From: a virus
Length of the DNA stretch: 43,761 nucleotides
Reading direction: 5' to 3' (one strand)
Virus record (IMG/VR): IMGVR_UViG_3300010885_003579
Coordinates: 1 to 43,761 of that record
Positions within the stretch are counted from its first letter, which is position 1; each line of letters starts with the position of its first letter. The position numbers were made by a program, and so were the translations under genes. Positions 7,405-14,565 of this stretch are shown in pieces. Under the pieces are notes generated by a model. It worked only from the letters and a program-made list of their open reading frames with translations, was not told where the DNA came from and did no database searches.

Positions 7405-8265
7405 ATGATTCTCGTGGATTTCAGCCAAGTCATGATCTCAAATATCATGATGCAATTGGCTAACAATGACAGCAAGCTCGATGAGGATATGGTTCGCCAT
7501 ATGGTTCTGTCGAGCATTCGCTTATATAAGAAAAAGTTTGGCGCTGAGTATGGTGAGATCGTTATCTGTGCTGACGGTCCGTCATATTGGCGTCGAGAAA
7601 TCTATCCTCACTACAAGGCTGGTCGCAAGAAGGCGCGTGAGAAGTCTGCGCACGATTGGTCATTGATTTTCAATGCTCTCCATAAGATCCGTGACGAGCT
7701 AGAAGAGAATATGCCATATCCAGTTCTGCGCTTTGATCGTGCAGAAGCTGACGATATCATCGGCGCTCTCTGTCATGCTTATGGTCAGCATGGTATTGTG
7801 ACCGAGAAGATCCTAATTGTATCTGGCGACAAAGACTTTGCGCAGTTGCAGAAGTATGACAACGTTGCTCAGTTCTCTCCTATCGGCAAGAAGTTTATTA
7901 CGCCTGACGTAAACCCAGAGCGGTTCAAGCAGTATCATATTCTGCAAGGCGATAGCGGCGATGGTGTTCCTAACTTCTTGTCTGCCGACGATACGTTTGT
8001 TTCTGGTAGTCGACAGAAGCCTCTGCCCAAGAAGAAGCTAGAAGAGTGGACGTTGCTAGAACCTGAAGCATATTGTCAAGGTGAGATGCTGCGTAACTAT
8101 CATCGTAACAAGATGATGGTTGATCTTGATTGTATTCCTGAAGAACTTCAGAAACAGATCGTCGAAGCGTATGCTACATACAAGTATAATCCTCGCAATA
8201 AAATCTTCACTTATTTCATCGAACATCGTCTGCGTCAGCTGACGGAAGCCATCTCGGAGTTTTGA
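7405..8265 (+). CDS. rnh: T4-type RNase H (5'-3' flap/RNA primer exonuclease)
   Basis: This 286-residue protein matches the FEN-1/T4 RNase H family, which removes RNA primers from lagging-strand fragments. Acidic metal-site blocks are in the expected order: LVDFSQ at the start, CADGPSYWRREIYPHYKAGR near residue 52, RAEADDIIGAL near 112, VSGDKDFAQLQ near 139, and GDSGDGVPNF in the helix-hairpin-helix region near 177. T4 RNase H is about 305 residues, so the length fits. It is the first gene after the promoter at 7353 with GGAG upstream. Confidence 0.92.
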   Translation: MILVDFSQVMISNIMMQLANNDSKLDEDMVRHMVLSSIRLYKKKFGAEYGEIVICADGPSYWRREIYPHYKAGRKKAREKSAHDWSLIFNALHKIRDELEENMPYPVLRFDRAEADDIIGALCHAYGQHGIVTEKILIVSGDKDFAQLQKYDNVAQFSPIGKKFITPDVNPERFKQYHILQGDSGDGVPNFLSADDTFVSGSRQKPLPKKKLEEWTLLEPEAYCQGEMLRNYHRNKMMVDLDCIPEELQKQIVEAYATYKYNPRNKIFTYFIEHRLRQLTEAISEF

Positions 8266-8266
8266 T

Positions 8267-8458
8267 ATGACACCAATTCAATGTCTGCAACTTATCCTAA
8301 CCTTAGTCGTGACTGGTGCTTGCACTGCTGTCTTTGGTATTGTGTTTCGAAGTGAGATTGCTTCTAAGAAATGGCTTATGTGGACTGGTCGTTCGCTAAT
8401 GGTGTTTCATTTCCTCGCACTTCCCGTAGTTATGATCCTTTTGATCTGGAGTATCTAA
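8267..8458 (+). CDS. small membrane protein
   Basis: A 63-residue protein with two hydrophobic segments, about residues 8-26 and 44-62, joined by a basic loop (RSEIASKKW). It begins immediately after rnh and its stop overlaps the next start (TAATG), so translation is coupled. It is likely an inner-membrane protein of unknown role. Confidence 0.7.
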   Translation: MTPIQCLQLILTLVVTGACTAVFGIVFRSEIASKKWLMWTGRSLMVFHFLALPVVMILLIWSI

Positions 8459-8856
8459 TGATTGATCTTGAAAAGTATGCCGATTTCGTTAGCGCTGTTA
8501 CCAGCGAGCAGAGCAAGAATGTTGAGAAGTTTTATGATAGCTTGATGGATGTTCACATGCGTGCAAACGCTCCGCTTCTTCTGACTGCTATGATCGGTCT
8601 GACAAGCGAAGCTGGCGAAGCACAAGAGATTGTCAAGAAATGTTTGTTTCAAGGCAAGCCGTTTACTCCTGATACTGCAGAGCATCTCAAGAAAGAACTT
8701 GGCGATGTTATGTGGTACTGGATCAATGCTTGTAATGCACTTGATTTGGATCCAAATGAAGTAATTGCTGAAAATGTTCGCAAATTGGAAGCTAGATATC
8801 CTGGTGGAACATTTGATCCGTTTTACTCAAACAATCGCAAAGAAGGTGATATCTAA
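8458..8856 (+). CDS. MazG-like nucleotide pyrophosphohydrolase
   Basis: This 132-residue protein has the all-alpha NTP-PPase pattern. GLTSEAGEAQEIVKK provides the ExxE part and KKELGDVMWY the ExxD part that bind Mg2+ in MazG/dUTPase-2 enzymes. MazG-like enzymes hydrolyse nucleoside triphosphates, and in phages they are thought to adjust (p)ppGpp or (d)NTP pools. The ATG at 8458 overlaps the preceding stop; a longer frame upstream has no start signal. Confidence 0.83.
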   Translation: MIDLEKYADFVSAVTSEQSKNVEKFYDSLMDVHMRANAPLLLTAMIGLTSEAGEAQEIVKKCLFQGKPFTPDTAEHLKKELGDVMWYWINACNALDLDPNEVIAENVRKLEARYPGGTFDPFYSNNRKEGDI

Positions 8857-9428
8857 TGGCACTTGATACAAGTAAATGTATGGCTAACTTGGTCGCAAAG
8901 ATCGAGGCACAGACAACTAAGGAACGTCAGGTCGACTTTCTAAATCTGTATAGCTCTTATGCTCTCAAGGCAGTTCTTGGTTACGGTATGGATCCAGGCG
9001 TCAAGTGGTTGCTTCCTGATGGTGATCCGCCGTATCGTGCTCTCGAAGTCAGCACAGATCAAGAAGGTCGTTTCTACACAGAATGTAAGAAGCTGATCTA
9101 TTTCGTTGATAGCCCAGAGGGGCGAGAAGTCAAGCAGCTGAAGCGCGAGCAGCTTTTCATTCAGATCCTCGAATCAGTTGATCCTCGTGACGCGAAGTTG
9201 CTGCTTCGCATGAAGAATCGTCAGATCAAGATTATGCCTGAAGCGATTGCTGAAGCATTCCCTAATCTCTGGGAAGCTTGGGGTCGTAATGTTGCGAAGC
9301 CTGTCGTGATCGAGGAGGTCCCTGTTGTGCAGGTTCCTACGTTTCAAACAGAAGACGGTGAAGCTCCTGTCAAGCGTGGTCGCGGTCGCCCAAAAGGTTC
9401 TACCAAGAAGAAAGAAGTAGCTGCATGA
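8856..9428 (+). CDS. DUF6433-like phage protein with C-terminal AT-hook
   Basis: This 190-residue protein contains blocks I recognise from a family common in T4-like cyanophages: LKAVLGYGMDPGVKWLLPDG near residues 33-52, KREQLFIQILESVDP near 97-111, and AIAEAFPNLW. The tail RGRGRPKGSTKKK is a classic AT-hook (GRP core), suggesting minor-groove DNA binding. It overlaps its neighbours by one and four bases. The family has no established function. Confidence 0.72.
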   Translation: MALDTSKCMANLVAKIEAQTTKERQVDFLNLYSSYALKAVLGYGMDPGVKWLLPDGDPPYRALEVSTDQEGRFYTECKKLIYFVDSPEGREVKQLKREQLFIQILESVDPRDAKLLLRMKNRQIKIMPEAIAEAFPNLWEAWGRNVAKPVVIEEVPVVQVPTFQTEDGEAPVKRGRGRPKGSTKKKEVAA

Positions 9429-10003
9429 ACACTGCTTTCATCATCGGTAATGGTACAAGCCGCAAAGGCTTTGACCTTACTCGTCTGAAATCCTACGGAA
9501 CAATCTTTGGTTGCAATGCGCTTTATCGTGATTACCCTGACCACTCTATTCCTGATTTCCTCGTTAGCATTGATGATGGTATCATTGCCGAGATAGAAGG
9601 ATCCGACTTTCCATCGAAGCGTTTTATCGTACCACCGATTGATGAACGTTGGGAACCAGCTGAATGTAATATCGGTCGCCCACGCAGCAACGCTGGTGTC
9701 AATGCCATGCGTGAAGCAATCAAGATGAATCACAATCAGTTGATCTGCTTGGGCTTCGATTTTCTGATTGCTGACCGTGATCAGTCTGTGTCAAATGTCT
9801 ATGATGGTACAGACAACTATGGAATGGAAGTTCGTGCTAACGCCAACGACAATCCTGGGCGCATCAACTATGTGGCTTGGCTAACCCGCACGAATCCTGA
9901 TGTGGATTTTATCTTTATCTTTCCAGAAGGTTCTTCGGTAAATAGAATTGCTGGTAAGAATGTCTTTATCAACACCTACGAGAATTTGGTAAAGAACACT
10001 TGA
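9425..10003 (+). CDS. conserved phage protein with Rossmann-like N-terminus (DUF115/glycosyltransferase-like)
   Basis: This 192-residue protein begins AFIIGNGTSRKGFDL and continues GTIFGCNALYRDY and FLVSIDDG, a pattern seen in phage proteins distantly like DUF115 or GT29/GT42-type sugar enzymes. The region INYVAWLTRTNPDVDFIF is the C-terminal strand. It overlaps the previous gene by 4 bp (ATGA), and its TGA stop falls inside the next promoter. Function is uncertain; sugar-nucleotide binding is a guess from the N-terminal glycine motif. Confidence 0.6.
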   Translation: MNTAFIIGNGTSRKGFDLTRLKSYGTIFGCNALYRDYPDHSIPDFLVSIDDGIIAEIEGSDFPSKRFIVPPIDERWEPAECNIGRPRSNAGVNAMREAIKMNHNQLICLGFDFLIADRDQSVSNVYDGTDNYGMEVRANANDNPGRINYVAWLTRTNPDVDFIFIFPEGSSVNRIAGKNVFINTYENLVKNT

Positions 10004-10028
10004 CAGTGGCGTTCAAACTGTCTAAGAT
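10000..10028 (+). promoter_or_regulatory. sigma-70 promoter
   Basis: TTGACA (10000-10005), a 17-bp spacer and TAAGAT (10023-10028). The stop of the upstream gene is in the -35. GACAGT (10002-10007) and ACTGTC (10017-10022) form an inverted repeat across the spacer. Confidence 0.75.
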
Positions 10029-10063
10029 AACCATACACAAAATCTAAAGCAAAGGATTATTTT

Positions 10064-10417
10064 ATGACCGAAACATTCCTCATCTCTTTGGTAACTTCAA
10101 TACTCGGTTGGATTGTTGGCGTTATGATTGCTCGTTGGATTGTTCGTAAGTTTGTGCACTCGCCTGATGACGTAGAAACTCTTGGCGCAGTTTCTGGTGA
10201 TGACGTCCTAGACTTTGACAAGGCGGACATGCCTTACATTCCTGTTTCGATTGTTCGTGAGAATGGATTGTATTATGCCTGGTTCAAAGGCAATAACAAG
10301 TTCATTGGTCAGGCTAAAAAGATCGGCGATATCCACAAGATGGCGCACGAGCATGTAATGAAGCAAATGGGTCTTCGTTTTGAATTCGTGCGAGAAAAAG
10401 ACAAAGTTATTGCTTGA
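10064..10417 (+). CDS. membrane-anchored protein of unknown function
   Basis: A 117-residue protein with one N-terminal hydrophobic segment (about residues 5-28) followed by basic residues (RWIVRKF) and a soluble domain. The order suggests an inner-membrane anchor with a cytoplasmic C-terminus. AAAGGA precedes the start. The only gene of its transcript, it is followed by about 210 bp without a gene that carries repeats and a terminator. Confidence 0.72.
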   Translation: MTETFLISLVTSILGWIVGVMIARWIVRKFVHSPDDVETLGAVSGDDVLDFDKADMPYIPVSIVRENGLYYAWFKGNNKFIGQAKKIGDIHKMAHEHVMKQMGLRFEFVREKDKVIA

Positions 10418-10443
10418 GTTACAAATGTAACAAGATTGTTACA
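10418..10443 (+). repeat. three GTTACA elements, two forming an inverted repeat
   Basis: GTTACA (10418-10423) and TGTAAC (10426-10431) form a palindrome with a 2-base centre. A third GTTACA is at 10438-10443. It may be a protein-binding site or chance; it lies just after the stop codon. Confidence 0.5.
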
Positions 10444-10492
10444 AAAGTATCTGCTTTTTTACCAAAAAACCTATAAAAACCCAATTTTTTAC

Positions 10493-10561
10493 CCCTAGTG
10501 ATATCAATGACTTAGCTAGTCTCTCCGCTAAGCCCTTGATATTGCTAGGGTTTTCTTTTTT
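10493..10561 (+). terminator. long rho-independent terminator
   Basis: CCCTAGTGATATCAA (10493-10507) pairs over 15 bp with TTGATATTGCTAGGG (10536-10550) with two G-U wobbles. Inside the loop, CTTAGC (10511-10516) pairs with GCTAAG (10527-10532). The stem is followed by TTTTCTTTTTT (10551-10561). It separates the gene ending at 10417 from the promoter at 10571. Confidence 0.88.
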
Positions 10562-10570
10562 AACCCACCA

Positions 10571-10599
10571 TTGACAATGGGCGGGGTATTGGATATGAT
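10571..10599 (+). promoter_or_regulatory. sigma-70 promoter
   Basis: TTGACA (10571-10576), a 17-bp spacer and TATGAT (10594-10599). The -35 sits in the palindrome CCATTG-A-CAATGG (10568-10580). It lies directly after the terminator T-run. Confidence 0.82.
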
Positions 10600-10628
10600 G
10601 GGAATATAAGTTGATGAAAGGAACAAAC

Positions 10629-10829
10629 ATGACATACCGCGATATAGCCATTCTTGCCGAAGAGATCCGCAACATTGATTCATTGCATGAACGGGTATCT
10701 GCGGCAAATGCAGTTAGTGCTGCTTGCGCTCGCAGTAATTGGCGGTTTCATCCAAATAAGTTTTATAAGGCTTGTGGGTTTACCAAAAAATTTCGCGAAA
10801 CTTACAATATCACTTTCGTCGCTCGCTAA
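10629..10829 (+). CDS. small hypothetical protein
   Basis: A 66-residue basic protein beginning MTYRDIAILAEE. The ATG at 10629 has AAAGGA six bases upstream; in-frame TTG (10611) and ATG (10614) codons upstream are less likely. It is the first gene of the 10.6-11.6 kb operon. The sequence looks helical with a basic C-terminus (FTKKFRETYN). No family recognised. Confidence 0.65.
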   Translation: MTYRDIAILAEEIRNIDSLHERVSAANAVSAACARSNWRFHPNKFYKACGFTKKFRETYNITFVAR

Positions 10830-10841
10830 GGAAAACATAAC

Positions 10842-11252
10842 ATGGCCTATATGAACCAAGACAAAAAAGCCCGCATCGCCCCCGCGGTCAAGTCCATTCT
10901 AAAGCGTTACGGCGTCAAGGGTTCGCTCGCTGTTCGCAACCATTCGACACTTGTCCTCAACATCAAGTCCGGCACTCTGGACTTCATTGCCGACTATAAC
11001 AAAACCACAGAAGATCGTCCTGGCGGTTTCCGCAACGGTAGCCCTGCCAAAGACCACATCGACGTGAATCCGTATTGGTACAGCGAGCACTTCGGTAACA
11101 AGGTTATCCGCAAGTTTTTTGACGAAATCTTCCGCGCCATGAATGATGGCAACCACGACCGCAGCGATAGCCAATCCGATTACTTTGATGTGGGTTGGTA
11201 TGTTGACGTCAATGTTGGTCAGTGGAACAAGCCATACACCATCGAACAGTAA
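10842..11252 (+). CDS. LPD29-like domain protein
   Basis: A 136-residue protein whose blocks GVKGSLAVRNHSTLVLNIKS, AKDHIDVNPYWY, AMNDGNHDRSDSQ and YFDVGWYVDVNVG resemble LPD29, a domain of large polyvalent proteins found on phages and plasmids, here as a stand-alone protein. Function is unknown. The codons are more GC-rich than those of the genes before it, as are the next two genes. Confidence 0.7.
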   Translation: MAYMNQDKKARIAPAVKSILKRYGVKGSLAVRNHSTLVLNIKSGTLDFIADYNKTTEDRPGGFRNGSPAKDHIDVNPYWYSEHFGNKVIRKFFDEIFRAMNDGNHDRSDSQSDYFDVGWYVDVNVGQWNKPYTIEQ

Positions 11253-11265
11253 GAAAGGCACACAT

Positions 11266-11499
11266 ATGGAAAATCATCCTCTCCACGATCAGTTCATTGC
11301 CCACGCCAATGAACGTTCGCTGCTTCGCGAACTGATTGCCCAGTATAATGTCCTCATGGACAACTACGAGCTGCAGCCCGACAACCATTCCAAGAAGGCG
11401 CTGAAAGATTTTCTGCAGCGTTTTCCTGGCATCCCAAACTACGACGAGAAGGGCAACTGGATCGGTTCGGTTCGTAACGAAAATGGATGGACGCCATGA
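11266..11499 (+). CDS. small hypothetical protein
   Basis: A 77-residue soluble protein starting MENHPLHDQFIAHANE, with AAGAAAGG upstream of the ATG at 11266. Longer upstream frames overlap the previous gene and lack a ribosome site. The predicted helical N-terminal half is followed by a Trp/Gly/Asn-rich end (GNWIGSVRNENGW). Its stop overlaps the next tiny gene. No family recognised. Confidence 0.65.
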   Translation: MENHPLHDQFIAHANERSLLRELIAQYNVLMDNYELQPDNHSKKALKDFLQRFPGIPNYDEKGNWIGSVRNENGWTP

Positions 11500-11591
11500 T
11501 GAAAGACACTAAAATTGAATTTGCACTTTTTGCCGTCAACTGGCTTGCTGGCTTCGGCATGGGCTTGACCATTGCCAAACTGCTCCAGTAG
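11499..11591 (+). CDS. 30-residue single-span membrane peptide
   Basis: A very short frame starting at the ATG at 11499 (or 11496, one residue longer) that overlaps the previous stop, so it would be translated by coupling. It encodes a charged start (MKDTKIE) and then one hydrophobic span of about 20 residues rich in Gly/Ala, ending AKLLQ. This looks like a small inner-membrane peptide. It ends 2 bp before the next promoter. Confidence 0.55.
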   Translation: MKDTKIEFALFAVNWLAGFGMGLTIAKLLQ

Positions 11592-11593
11592 GA

Positions 11594-11622
11594 TTGACAA
11601 TCCACCTTGCCTGTGTTATAAT
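11594..11622 (+). promoter_or_regulatory. consensus sigma-70 promoter
   Basis: TTGACA (11594-11599), a 17-bp spacer and TATAAT (11617-11622), a perfect match. The -35 is embedded in the palindrome GGATTG-A-CAATCC (11591-11603 region), the same design as at 10571. Confidence 0.88.
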
Positions 11623-11648
11623 GAAATATACGATGAAAGGTTTGACCA

Positions 11649-11849
11649 ATGTCTCTCACCGATTTTGACACTGTTGCACTGCGTATCGCACAATTGGTTA
11701 TCGATGCCGACCGAATGAATAAACCGCGTGAAACCATTCTCGCGGAAATTATGGACTTTGGTAACGAATTGCTGGATCAACGTGACGACATTCTCGCACG
11801 CATGGAAAAGGAATTTGAATATGACCGACTTCACCTTTCTTCCCTCTGA
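11649..11849 (+). CDS. small helical hypothetical protein
   Basis: A 66-residue acidic protein, probably all helix (ALRIAQLVIDADRM, EIMDFGNELLDQRDDIL). AAAGG lies upstream of the ATG. It is the first gene of the 11.6-13.6 kb operon and overlaps the next gene by 29 bp. No known family. Confidence 0.62.
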   Translation: MSLTDFDTVALRIAQLVIDADRMNKPRETILAEIMDFGNELLDQRDDILARMEKEFEYDRLHLSSL

Positions 11850-12027
11850 ACCTGCAGAGGCAAAGCACGATATCGTTCAGGCGTTGTATCAGCGTCTGAA
11901 GGATGTACGTCGCGCAATGAATGTGCGACCGCCGTTAGACGACGAGTTTGAAATGGGTATCGACTGCCGTTTGGCTAATGAGTCCGAATGGCTTGAAAAT
12001 CTGCTGGAAGTTATTGAGAGGAGCTGA
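11821..12027 (+). CDS. small hypothetical protein
   Basis: A 68-residue acidic protein starting MTDFTFLPSEPAEAKHD and ending in a helix (WLENLLEVIERS). The ATG at 11821 is preceded by AAAGGAAT, which fits a ribosome site; a longer frame from 11728 overlaps the previous gene almost entirely. The C-terminal region DDEFEMGIDCRLANESEW is typical of small phage proteins of unknown role. Confidence 0.65.
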   Translation: MTDFTFLPSEPAEAKHDIVQALYQRLKDVRRAMNVRPPLDDEFEMGIDCRLANESEWLENLLEVIERS

Positions 12028-12029
12028 AT

Positions 12030-12524
12030 ATGCCTAACTGGTGCTGGAATTCGTTTTCTGTCTCGCACGAAGACCCCGCGATGATTACCAAGTTTGCTGA
12101 AGCATTCAAGACTGGTGATCTTTTCCAAACATTCATTCCGCTATCTTCTGGCGAGTGGGACTATGCTACTGCCTGCCTAGAGTGGGGCACCAAGTGGGAT
12201 GTTTCCAGTGATGGTGATATTACTATCGATGCTGATGGTAAGAGCGCGTCTGGTTTCTTTGATACTGCATGGGGTCCTGCTACCGAAGCATACTCCAAGC
12301 TTTGTGATCTTGGTTTTGACCTCGATGTTCTGTATCACGAACCCGGCTGCTGCTTCGCTGGTCACTTTACTGGTGGCGAGGACTATTGCGTCGAATACGA
12401 TTTTAGTGACGAGAACTGGCGCGACCATGTTGCTGATGAGGATCTTCTTGACCTTCTTGAATCCGAATACGAGAACTGGCTCGAATGGAATTCAGAAAAC
12501 GAAGAAGAAGACGGGAGCGAGTGA
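12030..12524 (+). CDS. Api92-like ferredoxin-fold protein
   Basis: A 164-residue acidic protein starting MPNWCWNSFSVS, the hallmark of Api92-like/YubB-type proteins (DUF1281 group) found on phages and plasmids. Other family features are FIPLSSGEWDY, a WGTKWD block near residue 52, and FDTAWGPATEAY near 76. The C-terminus is very acidic. GAGAGGAGC precedes the start. The family is often found among mobile-element accessory genes; its role is not settled. Confidence 0.78.
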   Translation: MPNWCWNSFSVSHEDPAMITKFAEAFKTGDLFQTFIPLSSGEWDYATACLEWGTKWDVSSDGDITIDADGKSASGFFDTAWGPATEAYSKLCDLGFDLDVLYHEPGCCFAGHFTGGEDYCVEYDFSDENWRDHVADEDLLDLLESEYENWLEWNSENEEEDGSE

Positions 12525-12796
12525 TGGGTTACAGAACAGTTACTGTCGACGTAGATGTCGATGTTGATGTTATCTTTGAGGACTTGTCAGATAAAGATAT
12601 CATCGAAGAGCTGAAGTGTCGCGGATACAGCGTCAATAAAGAAAGTTCAACACATTCATGGCTCAAGCCGTCTCTCGTTGAAGAAGAACTGGATGGTGTT
12701 CTGTGGAAGTTGCGCGAATCATACCTGATCGACAACGCTGATCAATTTCATAAATCTTTCAAGAATATTCTAGCAGAATATGGATTACATGTATGA
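12524..12796 (+). CDS. hypothetical protein with alternating Val-Asp N-terminus
   Basis: A 90-residue protein starting at the ATG that overlaps the previous stop (TGATG), with GGGAG upstream. Residues 7-16 are VTVDVDVDVD, encoded by varied GTx-GAy codons, followed by EDLSDKDIIEELKCRGY. This combination resembles small cyanophage and bacterial proteins with the pattern DVDVDVDL...DFSDDDLI. Function unknown. Confidence 0.65.
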   Translation: MGYRTVTVDVDVDVDVIFEDLSDKDIIEELKCRGYSVNKESSTHSWLKPSLVEEELDGVLWKLRESYLIDNADQFHKSFKNILAEYGLHV

Positions 12797-13026
12797 CGGA
12801 TCACCAAATCGTTAAAGAACGGTTTCTTAAGTTTCTATTCGAACAGATTGACGAAATGAAAGAACAAGGTATGTCCGAACGACAAGCCGCAGAACTTGTG
12901 ATGGACACTGTGTTCCTGACAATACATAACACGTGGGTTGATGCGTTTGGTGCGCGTCAGATGGCTGAAGAGTTTTATCAAGTCGCAGATGGTTTGGTTG
13001 CTCGCTCAATGGAGGATTCTAAGTGA
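12793..13026 (+). CDS. small hypothetical protein
   Basis: A 77-residue helical protein (MTDHQIVKERFLKFLFEQID...). It overlaps its neighbours by 4 bp on each side (ATGA, GTGA), so it is in a coupled operon with the 12524 gene and the gene 1 kinase. No family recognised. Confidence 0.65.
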   Translation: MTDHQIVKERFLKFLFEQIDEMKEQGMSERQAAELVMDTVFLTIHNTWVDAFGARQMAEEFYQVADGLVARSMEDSK

Positions 13027-13637
13027 TTATTGGTCTTTGCGGTTTGATTGGTTCTGGCAAAGGAACTATGGCTGAGCATCTTATGCGTCAGCATGATTTC
13101 ATTGGAGTTTCATTTGCCGAAACGCTGAAGGACGCAGCTGCTTGCATCTTCGGTTGGGATCGAGATATGCTTGAAGGAGATACAACCGAGTCGCGATACG
13201 AGCGTGAGCAGATCGATGAATGGTGGAGCGAGCGTCTTGGTTTTGAAACGTCTCCGCGATCCATGCTTCAGTTCATGGGAACCGAAGTCATGCGGAACAA
13301 TCTGCACCCTGAGATTTGGGTTTTGGCTACTGAGATGCGCATCCTCGGTATAGAGGAATTGTTCGTCAGGACTGCTGGGCGCAGCAAACCCAACTTCGTT
13401 ATCAGTGACGTGCGCTTTCCTAACGAGATTGCTATGATCCGACGCAACGGTGGTAAGATTTGGCATGTTCGTCGTGGTCCGCTTCCTGATTGGTTTGGCA
13501 AAGATGATCAGTCGATTCATGAGTCCGAGCGTGCTTGGAACAACGAACCAATGGATGCTGCAATTCACAACGATGGCACAATTGAACAGATGTGTGGCAC
13601 GGCAGACGTAATTCTTGACAGTTACTTCAAATCATGA
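13023..13637 (+). CDS. 1: deoxynucleoside monophosphate kinase (T4 gene 1 type)
   Basis: This 204-residue protein starts with a GTG that overlaps the previous stop. The N-terminus is a P-loop, GLCGLIGSGKGT. The LQFMGTEVMRNNLHPEIWV block and VISDVRFPNEIAMIR fit the phage dNMP kinase family (T4 gp1 is about 240 residues). These enzymes phosphorylate dNMPs, including modified ones, to dNDPs. The protein acts in the cytoplasm with ThyX and the other nucleotide genes nearby. Confidence 0.9.
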   Translation: MIIGLCGLIGSGKGTMAEHLMRQHDFIGVSFAETLKDAAACIFGWDRDMLEGDTTESRYEREQIDEWWSERLGFETSPRSMLQFMGTEVMRNNLHPEIWVLATEMRILGIEELFVRTAGRSKPNFVISDVRFPNEIAMIRRNGGKIWHVRRGPLPDWFGKDDQSIHESERAWNNEPMDAAIHNDGTIEQMCGTADVILDSYFKS

Positions 13638-13643
13638 TATAAT
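13615..13643 (+). promoter_or_regulatory. consensus sigma-70 promoter inside the 3' end of gene 1
   Basis: TTGACA (13615-13620), a 17-bp spacer and TATAAT (13638-13643). The -35 lies within the last codons of gene 1. An AATGGAG-type ribosome site and the ATG at 13667 follow. Confidence 0.87.
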
Positions 13644-13666
13644 AGTCTATACAATGGAGTTTGGCT

Positions 13667-14038
13667 ATGAACGTTGGTGATTCTGTTACGATCCGTGTGC
13701 GCAGTGCAATTAGACCTGCGATACATCCTCCTGGCGTAGTCCGTGAGTTCAATGAATACACAGGCAAGATTCTGCCTAATCCTAAGTGGGTTAGTTCAGA
13801 CTCCATCTGTATCTCCACAGGCGATACTGACTTTCCTTTCCGTATCATCGACCGCGAGCGTATCGTTGGTCTTGGTGAAGCTGCTCCCGTCGCTGTTTCT
13901 CGCAGTGAGACGTTTATCGTTCAGGGTTCTAAGCCTGGATCAACTTATACAGTCACACGCGATGGTTCGCACTGGAGCTGCACTTGTGTTGGCTTTGGTT
14001 TCCGTAAAGACTGCAAGCATGTTCGGGAGTGCAAGTGA
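13667..14038 (+). CDS. SWIM-type zinc finger-like protein
   Basis: A 123-residue protein. The C-terminal 25 residues contain C-T-C, then KDCKH after nine residues, which fits the CxCxnCxH SWIM zinc motif, with another Cys near the end. The N-terminal part (VGDSVTIRVRSAI..., PGVVREFNEYTGKI) looks like a small beta barrel. SWIM motifs bind DNA or proteins. The start at 13667 is preceded by GGAG. Confidence 0.68.
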   Translation: MNVGDSVTIRVRSAIRPAIHPPGVVREFNEYTGKILPNPKWVSSDSICISTGDTDFPFRIIDRERIVGLGEAAPVAVSRSETFIVQGSKPGSTYTVTRDGSHWSCTCVGFGFRKDCKHVRECK

Positions 14039-14250
14039 TGGATACTGTTCGCATTGAGTATATGCTTGTCAACGAGCAAGGCTCTGTAATCTCTAACTGG
14101 ACTACGATGGAAGGTTCTATTCAGAACAATGCTCAGGTCTATGTCGAGAGAGCAAATCAGGTTCTTAGACGTGTTGGACAAGGTAGTTGGAAGCCGCGCG
14201 TGCGCGTGGTCAGCGAACAGACTAATCGAATTGTGGATATTATTCAGTAA
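14038..14250 (+). CDS. small hypothetical protein
   Basis: A 70-residue protein, MDTVRIEYMLVNEQGS, whose ATG overlaps the previous stop (TGATG). It is predicted as alternating strands then a helix; it ends NRIVDIIQ. The position in a coupled operon is the main support. No known family. Confidence 0.62.
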   Translation: MDTVRIEYMLVNEQGSVISNWTTMEGSIQNNAQVYVERANQVLRRVGQGSWKPRVRVVSEQTNRIVDIIQ

Positions 14251-14264
14251 CTAAGGAGAGTGAA

Positions 14265-14468
14265 ATGGCGAAGAGAACAACTAACGAAAACTTCAACGTG
14301 AGCTATTACTGCCGCGATAAGAATACAGGCGAAGATATCAAGAACATGACTATGAATTGGGAAAATCGTTCGATTGACGAAATTATCGACAACCTCAACA
14401 CATGGTTGACTGCTGCTGGATATTCTGAACTTGTTGTTGTGCATACGGTAACCAAAGATGCAAAGTGA
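14265..14468 (+). CDS. small hypothetical protein
   Basis: A 67-residue protein with AAGGAG seven to nine bases upstream of its ATG. It has a strand-helix pattern with an acidic middle (RSIDEIIDNLNTWLTAAGY) and a hydrophobic strand (ELVVVHTV). No known family. Confidence 0.68.
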   Translation: MAKRTTNENFNVSYYCRDKNTGEDIKNMTMNWENRSIDEIIDNLNTWLTAAGYSELVVVHTVTKDAK

Positions 14469-14565
14469 TCTTGAGTATCAAGTAGAATATGATATGTATT
14501 GTAACGGTTTTGATCCAGCAAAATGGCAAGATGTTCTAGACTATTGGAACGAACGTCTTGGCTAA
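14458..14565 (+). CDS. 35-residue hypothetical peptide
   Basis: A short frame starting at 14458, overlapping the previous gene by 11 bp and the next by 8 bp. It reads MQSDLEYQVEYDMY and ends DYWNERLG. It has no strong ribosome site, so translation would depend on coupling. The compact overlaps on both sides support it weakly. Confidence 0.5.
   Translation: MQSDLEYQVEYDMYCNGFDPAKWQDVLDYWNERLG

Noticed and set aside
10439-10675. Minus-strand frame over the terminator and promoter region
   Set aside because: Crosses a strong terminator and promoter, has no ribosome site; composition poor.
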